Below, one piece after another: positions 59,315 through 64,000 of a stretch of DNA of 64,000 nt. The first letter of the stretch is position 1. Each line of letters begins with the position of its first letter. A program made the position numbers and the translations under genes. The notes beneath the pieces are model-generated. The model worked only from the letters and a program-made list of their open reading frames with translations. It was not told the DNA's origin and ran no database searches. The stretch comes from Gemmatimonadota bacterium. Lineage in GTDB: Bacteria > Gemmatimonadota > Gemmatimonadetes > Gemmatimonadales > Gemmatimonadaceae. Location of the stretch: assembly GCA_028287235.1 (NCBI GenBank), contig JAQBQB010000022.1, positions 186,001 through 250,000 on the forward strand, in the 5' to 3' direction.

Positions 59315-60712
59315 TCACGGCGTCCGCTTCAACAGAACGTTTCCGAACGTCGCATCGTCGTGCACGCCGGTGATCCGTCCATTGGCGCGAACGAAGGTCA
59401 GTCGCTCGCGGCCGGCGTACGGCGCCGCATCGAGCTCGAACGAATCTCCGCCGACGTAGATGAGCGCGCGCGGCTTGGCGGTACCGCGAACGATCGCGAG
59501 TCCGCCGCTCGCCATGCTGTCGCCCACGATCTTGATCACCGCCTCGCGGCCGCGGCCCACGCCGCGATATTCGCCGACGTAGTCGGGGGTGTGGCCATGA
59601 AACGCGACGGCGGCGCCCACGACCGGTGGACCCAGCACCACCTGCTCGATCGACTGCGCGATCGCATTGGGCCGAACCGGGCCTTCGGTGTTGATCAGGA
59701 CGACCACGGTGAGCGAGTCGGCGGGGAAGTAGTCCACCTCCGTCGCGAAGCCCGGGATGTCGCCGCCATGTTGAATCGCGAAATGTCCACCCAGCGTATC
59801 GACCGCGAGCCCCTTGGCGTACCGCAGGCGCGTACCGTCGTTGAGTGCGCCTGGCGTAATCAGCTCGCGGTACGAGGCGGGAGAGAGGATTCGTCCTCCG
59901 TGCAGCGCACGAACCCACGCCGCGAGGTCCCACGCCGTAGAGCAGAGCGAGCCGGCCGCGTACGGCCAGAGTTGATCGATGTAGGCCGCCAGGACCAGAC
60001 CGTTCGGTCCCACGTCGTAGCCGTGTGCCCGGCGCTTCACGACGTCGCTCACGCTGCAGTAGCGCGAGTCGGGCATACCCGCGCGGTCGAACAGATTCTT
60101 CTTGACGAAGTCGGCGTACGACTGCCCGCTCGCCTTCTCGATGACGAGGCCGAGGAGAAAGAACGCCGAGTTGTTGTAGACCATCGCGTCGCCGGGCGCG
60201 AAGTCGGCAGGCTTGGTGCTGAACAGCACGACGAGCGAATCGCGCGGGAGCGAGCGCGACATGATCGTTCCGAATTCCGGCAGCTCGGTGTAGCCCTTGA
60301 TCCCCGAGGTGTGATCGAGCAGCCGGCGTATGGTCAGGTGCACGCCTTTCGTCGGATAGCTCGGCAAAAAGCGCGTGATGTCGTCGTCGAGCGAGAGCTT
60401 GCCCTGTTCCTGGAGAAGGAGAATGGACGCGGCGGTGAACTGCTTCGTCGCCGATCCGATCTCATAGACTGCACGCGGCGGGGTCGGCACGTCGAGCTCG
60501 AGGTCGGCTCGCCCGTAGCCCTTGAGCACGAGGGTGTCGGCGCCGCGCACCACGGCGACCGACATTCCGGCCACGCGTCCGCCGGCAAGTGCGGCGGCGA
60601 CGATGGAGTCGACAGCCGCTTGCACGCGGCCGGGGTCGCGCGTTTGCGCGGAAGTGATGCTAGGGAATGCGAGGAGCGCGGCGGCGGAGACGAGGCGAAT
60701 GCGCGGTGTCAT
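59315..60712 (-). CDS. Secreted class C beta-lactamase/esterase-like serine hydrolase
   Basis: The protein has 465 residues from ATG 60710-60712 with a signal peptide (LVSAAALLAFPSITSAQ). SxxK is EIGSATKQFTAAS near residue 92, YxN is MVYNNSAFF near residue 180, and the third motif is HGGDIPG near residue 320. A C-terminal beta domain (DYVGEYRGVGRGREAVIKI) follows, as in many Pab87/D-aminopeptidase-type members. It could be a D-aminopeptidase, esterase or DD-peptidase. Confidence 0.9.
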   Translation of the reverse strand: MTPRIRLVSAAALLAFPSITSAQTRDPGRVQAAVDSIVAAALAGGRVAGMSVAVVRGADTLVLKGYGRADLELDVPTPPRAVYEIGSATKQFTAASILLLQEQGKLSLDDDITRFLPSYPTKGVHLTIRRLLDHTSGIKGYTELPEFGTIMSRSLPRDSLVVLFSTKPADFAPGDAMVYNNSAFFLLGLVIEKASGQSYADFVKKNLFDRAGMPDSRYCSVSDVVKRRAHGYDVGPNGLVLAAYIDQLWPYAAGSLCSTAWDLAAWVRALHGGRILSPASYRELITPGALNDGTRLRYAKGLAVDTLGGHFAIQHGGDIPGFATEVDYFPADSLTVVVLINTEGPVRPNAIAQSIEQVVLGPPVVGAAVAFHGHTPDYVGEYRGVGRGREAVIKIVGDSMASGGLAIVRGTAKPRALIYVGGDSFELDAAPYAGRERLTFVRANGRITGVHDDATFGNVLLKRTP

Positions 60713-60773
60713 GCGCTCCAAGATGCAGCCCGTTCGCCGCTTCCGCCACGCGCCGCCGTGCGCCGGCGCGCGA

Positions 60774-61322
60774 TCAGCTCCCCGATCTCGCCGGCGCCAC
60801 GATCGTAAACTGATTCGACACCCGATGCTCGGCGGGAAGGGGCGTTCCAAACGACAATTTGTCCTGATAGCCGGTCACGACCTGGGTCCAGACAGCCCGG
60901 TACGATCCCGAGATGTCGGTCGTGACGAATGTCGGCAGAAAATTGCTTCCTGGGTATCCGGCGAACACCGAAATGCGGCTCCTGTACTCCTGGCCCGGCG
61001 CGACGACGATCGGTGGGCTGAGGCAGGTCAGCAGGACCGGAGACCAGACCGTCTTCCATTCGCCATTGGTGAGCTTCTGCAGTTGGACGTCCGTGCCGCC
61101 CAGACAGTTCACGAAGTTCGCCGTCTCGTTCGTTTTGTTGGTGTACGTCACGCCGATCGTTCCGGTGTATCCAACGCTCGTCGCGACGAACGTGTACGAA
61201 ACGGAATCTGTTTGAAAGTCGGGCAGTCCGTCGCCCGGCGGACCGACGTCCGTCGCCGGGGAGCAGCTCGCGCCGAGGAACAGAAGCCAACAGACGACCG
61301 GTAGTAGCGGAGGGCGGCGCAT
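60774..61322 (-). CDS. Lipoprotein of unknown function
   Basis: The protein has 182 residues from ATG 61320-61322 with a lipoprotein signal (PVVCWLLFLGASC). The mature part is beta-rich (VSYTFVATSVGYTGTIGVTY and YRAVWTQVVTG) with paired cysteines (FVNCLGG, LLTCLSP), consistent with an immunoglobulin-like sandwich. No family recognised. It lies beside the damaged transporter gene. Confidence 0.75.
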   Translation of the reverse strand: MRRPPLLPVVCWLLFLGASCSPATDVGPPGDGLPDFQTDSVSYTFVATSVGYTGTIGVTYTNKTNETANFVNCLGGTDVQLQKLTNGEWKTVWSPVLLTCLSPPIVVAPGQEYRSRISVFAGYPGSNFLPTFVTTDISGSYRAVWTQVVTGYQDKLSFGTPLPAEHRVSNQFTIVAPARSGS

Positions 61323-61375
61323 TCGGATCCTCGAGAACGGCGATGTAATGCTCAACCGGCCGAACCATCCAATCG

Positions 61376-62218
61376 TCACCGTCGCTCAGAGCCGCAGGCT
61401 CGCCACCATTCTGGCGTGAGCAGCTCGCACAGCCCCGCGCCCATCTGATAGGCGAGCACGGTGACCTGCCGAGAAAGTCCAAGCAGATCGGACAGCGGCA
61501 CGAACACCGGCATCGTGAGCACGGCCTGCCCGCTCACGCTCGGCACCGCGACGTGAATCAGCGCTTGCGCCGGAATCATCGCCAGCGCGGCGACGAGCGG
61601 CGGTGCGTTGCCGAGCGGCGCGGCGAGCGCCTGCAGCATCGTGTCGATCACATGTCCCTCGCTGAGGACGAGCGAAATGCTACGTGCCACGCCGATCAAC
61701 AGGGCCGCCGGCAACAGGCCCTGCATCCCCTCGAGGTACGCGGCCGTCGTTCCCGCCACCCCGAGGCCGCCGAGCACGCCGGCGATGGACGCGCCGATGA
61801 GGAAGCCGGCCGACAGCTCGTTGAATCCCCAACCGAGCGCGATCGACCCGTAGACGTACGCCGCCATCGGCGAGAGGACGAGCAGGAGAATGAGCACGTC
61901 TTTCGCCGACACGCGCGCCGCCGGCGTGTCGTCCGAAAGCGTGATCTCCGTCCTGCGCTTCGACGCGTAGCGCATCGTCCACGCCACCCAGAGCACGAAC
62001 GCGGCGGCGAGCATCGCGAACCGCAGCCCGAACGCCGACGCCGGCGGAAGCTGCGCGAGCTTCATGGCGATGCCGGCCTGAAAGGGATTCGTCGGTCCGA
62101 ACGCGCTACCGATCATCGCGGCGCCGGCGCTCATCCCGACGACGGCAACCGCATCGATGCCAAGGCCCCGGCCGAGAATGAGCAGCACCGGCACGAGAGG
62201 GATGATCTCCTCTTGCAT
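61376..62218 (-). pseudogene. YfcC-type C4-dicarboxylate/amino-acid carrier, truncated at both ends
   Basis: The remaining 280 residues are the middle and C-terminal part of a YfcC-family membrane carrier: IIPLVPVLLILGRGLGIDAV, SAFGPTNPFQAGIAMKLAQL and VLAYQMGAGLCELLTP are family blocks, with about eight hydrophobic segments. The N-terminal 150-190 residues expected for the family are missing; coding similarity stops near 62240 at a repeat element. After LLTP the frame changes to EWWRACGSERR and stops, while another frame continues with QNGG, near the NG expected there. Both ends are thus broken, so I call a pseudogene. Confidence 0.7.
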
Positions 62219-62233
62219 GTTGCGGAAGGCGGC

Positions 62234-62385
62234 GCACAACGGGCAGGGTCTAGGGCCTAGGGGAGGTTCGTCGCGCCTGCGGCGCGACTTGATGGGAGGA
62301 CCTTGCGGCATCCCCATACCAGGCGGCGCGCCCACGGCGCGCCGCACACCTTCCCTAAACCCTATACCCAAGACCCTAGCCCCTG
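62234..62385. repeat. Heptamer-flanked double-hairpin element
   Basis: The left arm GGGTCTAGGGCCTAGGGGAG and the right arm (62347-62385, CCTAAACCCTATACCC then AAGACCCTAGCCCCTG) are inverted, imperfect arrays of a CTAGGGT heptamer. They enclose two perfect hairpins: GTCGCGCC/GGCGCGAC (62270-62288) and GCGGCGCGCC/GGCGCGCCGC (62323-62345), each with a three-base loop. No open reading frame is inside. Confidence 0.75.
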
Positions 62386-62430
62386 TTGTACAGTTGTACC
62401 GTTACGCATCTCCTCTCCGCCGAGTTGTCC

Positions 62431-63018
62431 ATGCGCCCCGTACACCTGTTCGCTGCCCTCTGTGCCTTCGCCGCTTCGCGCCTCGAGGCGCAAGCGTCCA
62501 GCACCATTCCGCCCGTCCGGCAACAGATCGCCGAAGCCGTCACGCCGCTCCCTGACGAGTTGCGCGCAGGAGCCGCGGTGCTCGGATACAACGCCGACGG
62601 AAAGCTCGTGTCGATGCGCGAAGGCAAGAACGACATGATCTGCCTCGCGCCCGACCCCACCGCCAAGGATTTTCACTCGGCGTGCTACCATCGCGGCATG
62701 GAGCCGTTCATGGCGCGCGGGCGTGCGCTGCGCGAGCAGGGCGTGAAGGGTGCGCAGGTGGACACGGTGCGCTTCGCCGAGGTGAAGAGCGGCAAGCTCA
62801 AGATGCCGACGCAACCCACCATGCTCTATCAGATCTTCGGCGGCACGTTCGATCCGGCCACCGAGAAGGTGACGGGCGGCCGGTGGCTCTACGTCACGTA
62901 CATCCCGTTCGCGTCGCCGGCGACGACCGGCCTGTCGGCGAAGCCGAGCGAGAAGGGACCGTGGATCATGTTCCCCGGTACGCCGAAGGCGCACATCATG
63001 TTCACCGTCGGCATGTAG
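62431..63018 (+). CDS. Secreted protein of unknown function
   Basis: The protein has 195 residues from ATG 62431 with a signal peptide (MRPVHLFAALCAFAASRLEA). The mature part starts STIPPVRQQIAEAVTPLPDE and includes NDMICLAPDPTAKDFHSACY (two cysteines) and YVTYIPFASPATTGLS. I do not recognise a family. It begins 46 bases after the heptamer element. A CCGTCGGC/GCCGACGG stem (63005-63025) spans its stop codon but has no T-tract. Confidence 0.78.
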   Translation: MRPVHLFAALCAFAASRLEAQASSTIPPVRQQIAEAVTPLPDELRAGAAVLGYNADGKLVSMREGKNDMICLAPDPTAKDFHSACYHRGMEPFMARGRALREQGVKGAQVDTVRFAEVKSGKLKMPTQPTMLYQIFGGTFDPATEKVTGGRWLYVTYIPFASPATTGLSAKPSEKGPWIMFPGTPKAHIMFTVGM

Positions 63019-63075
63019 CCGACGGCGTCAGACAGGGGACGAGGCGCCATTGCGAGTGAGAGCTCGGCGTCTCAT

Positions 63076-64000
63076 CTACTTCGCCATCAGCCAATCCCAC
63101 GTTTGCGCCATGCGAGCGTGCGCCGCGGTGAGATCTTCGGGCAGCATGAACCGCTGTGCGATCAGCCGCCGCGCCGCGGCATCCACGTTGTCGAGAAAGT
63201 GCGTCTTATTCGTGTATAGCTCCTCGATCGACGGGCGCGAGTCACGGCTCGCCGCCCGCTCTGCCTTCGTGCGAGGCAGGGGCACGAACGTTCCGCGAAA
63301 GCTCATCAACCGATCGGGCGCCGCGGGCATTCCCGTGCGGAGCTGCCAGGGGAAGTACGTCGCGAGCGGCGCCTGCGCTTCGACGCTGCGAATGCCGCCG
63401 AGGTCGTTGCCGATCGAATCGACGCGCGGCACGAGCACGACGTACGGCGCGCCGAGCTTGGGCGGCTCAGTCGCGATGATGCCCGACTTCCACTCCGGCC
63501 CGAGATCGATGCGGTACGGCTGATAGGGCCGGCGCGCCACGGCCAAGTTGGGAATGGCGGGGAAGCGAACATCGCGCGCCGCGACGAGCGTCTTGCCGGC
63601 AATCGTGGGATAGAGCGAGGCGGGCGGCGGAGTGCCCGATTTCACCCAGTCCACGAGATCCACCATCAACGCGCGCAGCGCGAGACGTTGGTCGAGTGGG
63701 TCGCCGCGGTAGGCAGCCGTGCCGGCCATGCCCGACCCGGCGGGCGGCGGAAACGCGCCCGGGCTCGAATGCTGTGCCGACGACACGACGTACCTCCGCT
63801 CGCTCGGCAAGAAATTGGCGTCGTGCGCACCGTTGGCGGTCGTGTGCGTCAGCGACGCCGCGCGCCCCCAGTACTCGTAGCCGCCGTCGACGTAGAACAC
63901 CTTGGGAAGTGCGGTCTCGTAGCGAATCCGCCCCACGGCCGATCGCAGGCCGCCGCGCGCCTTGGTGGCGGGATCGACTTCGTCCGTGCTAGTGAACGGG
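63076..64000 (-). CDS. Alpha/beta hydrolase domain protein (5' part beyond window edge)
   Basis: The frame is open from the right window edge (first full codon at 63999) to the stop at 63076, about 307 residues. TSTDEVDPATKARGG and KVFYVDGGYEYWGRAASLTH followed by TTANGAHD are typical of a large alpha/beta hydrolase domain family (PF20091 type). The catalytic nucleophile probably lies upstream, outside the window; a His candidate is in SAQHSSPG. A GTG at 63934-63936 exists, but similarity continues upstream of it, so the gene is truncated by the window, not by mutation. Confidence 0.82.
   Translation of the reverse strand, partial: PFTSTDEVDPATKARGGLRSAVGRIRYETALPKVFYVDGGYEYWGRAASLTHTTANGAHDANFLPSERRYVVSSAQHSSPGAFPPPAGSGMAGTAAYRGDPLDQRLALRALMVDLVDWVKSGTPPPASLYPTIAGKTLVAARDVRFPAIPNLAVARRPYQPYRIDLGPEWKSGIIATEPPKLGAPYVVLVPRVDSIGNDLGGIRSVEAQAPLATYFPWQLRTGMPAAPDRLMSFRGTFVPLPRTKAERAASRDSRPSIEELYTNKTHFLDNVDAAARRLIAQRFMLPEDLTAAHARMAQTWDWLMAK

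Noticed and set aside
1-64000. tRNA, rRNA, riboswitch or prophage genes
   Set aside because: Intergenic gaps were read by eye; no cloverleaf-like segment, rRNA block, known riboswitch core, integrase or transposase was recognised.

Overview
High-GC bacterial chromosome with dense, mostly operonic coding on both strands. The gene set looks like Gemmatimonadota: a BTAD/TolB-like/TPR one-component regulator, a Tricorn-type protease, two large VPS10/BNR propeller proteins, a SusC/SusD pair, PSD1-type cytochrome plus DUF1552 modules and many secreted amidohydrolases and serine hydrolases. This placement is inferred from gene content; no rRNA or other phylogenetic marker is present.

Layout. (1) 1-5894, minus: an operon of VOC protein, DUF1592-type cytochrome, DUF1552 protein and an ankyrin protein cut by the left window edge. 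(2) 6170-7749, minus: SAM methyltransferase and flippase-like membrane protein, divergent from (3) 7912-14045, plus: BTAD regulator and Tricorn-like S41 protease. (4) 14075-19578, minus: 2-hydroxyacid dehydrogenase, then a BNR propeller protein translationally coupled to a lipoprotein gene whose signal peptide is interrupted by a repeat element. (5) 19652-20315, plus: small membrane protein with a likely 4-bp frameshift. (6) 20659-30808, plus: a compact type II secretion operon in the order G-F-H-I-J-K-L-M-C-D-E. (7) 30926-33397: small secreted protein, YbjQ-type protein, N-acyl-D-amino-acid deacylase. (8) 33551-40037, plus: SusC, SusD, SoxC-like molybdoenzyme and its c-type cytochrome. (9) 40143-45282, plus: amidohydrolase, ABC exporter and DesK/DesR-type two-component system, behind an 18-bp perfect palindrome. 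(10) 45318-46946, plus: class V aminotransferase and a small protein. (11) 47001-50789, minus: lipoprotein, cupin, phosphodiester glycosidase, acetyltransferase, LURP-one protein. (12) 50904-61322, minus: second BNR propeller protein, PQQ-type sugar dehydrogenase, HEFGH membrane peptidase, D-aminoacylase, lipoprotein, class A-like and class C-like serine hydrolases, lipoprotein. (13) 61376-62430: a YfcC-type transporter damaged at both ends, beside a hairpin/heptamer repeat element. (14) 62431-64000: secreted hypothetical and an alpha/beta hydrolase domain protein cut by the right edge.

How it fits together. Nearly all products carry signal peptides, lipoboxes or membrane segments, so the window describes an envelope- and secretion-oriented scavenger: T2SS for export, SusCD for uptake, and secreted deacylases, peptidases and penicillin-recognising hydrolases that could act on D-amino-acid-containing material (inference). 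The least explained structures are non-coding: a dispersed GTCATCCTGAG palindromic repeat found at four sites, one of them inside a signal-peptide coding sequence, and a GGGTCTAG-type heptamer element enclosing two hairpins at the broken end of the transporter gene. No tRNA, rRNA, CRISPR array, transposase or phage gene was found.
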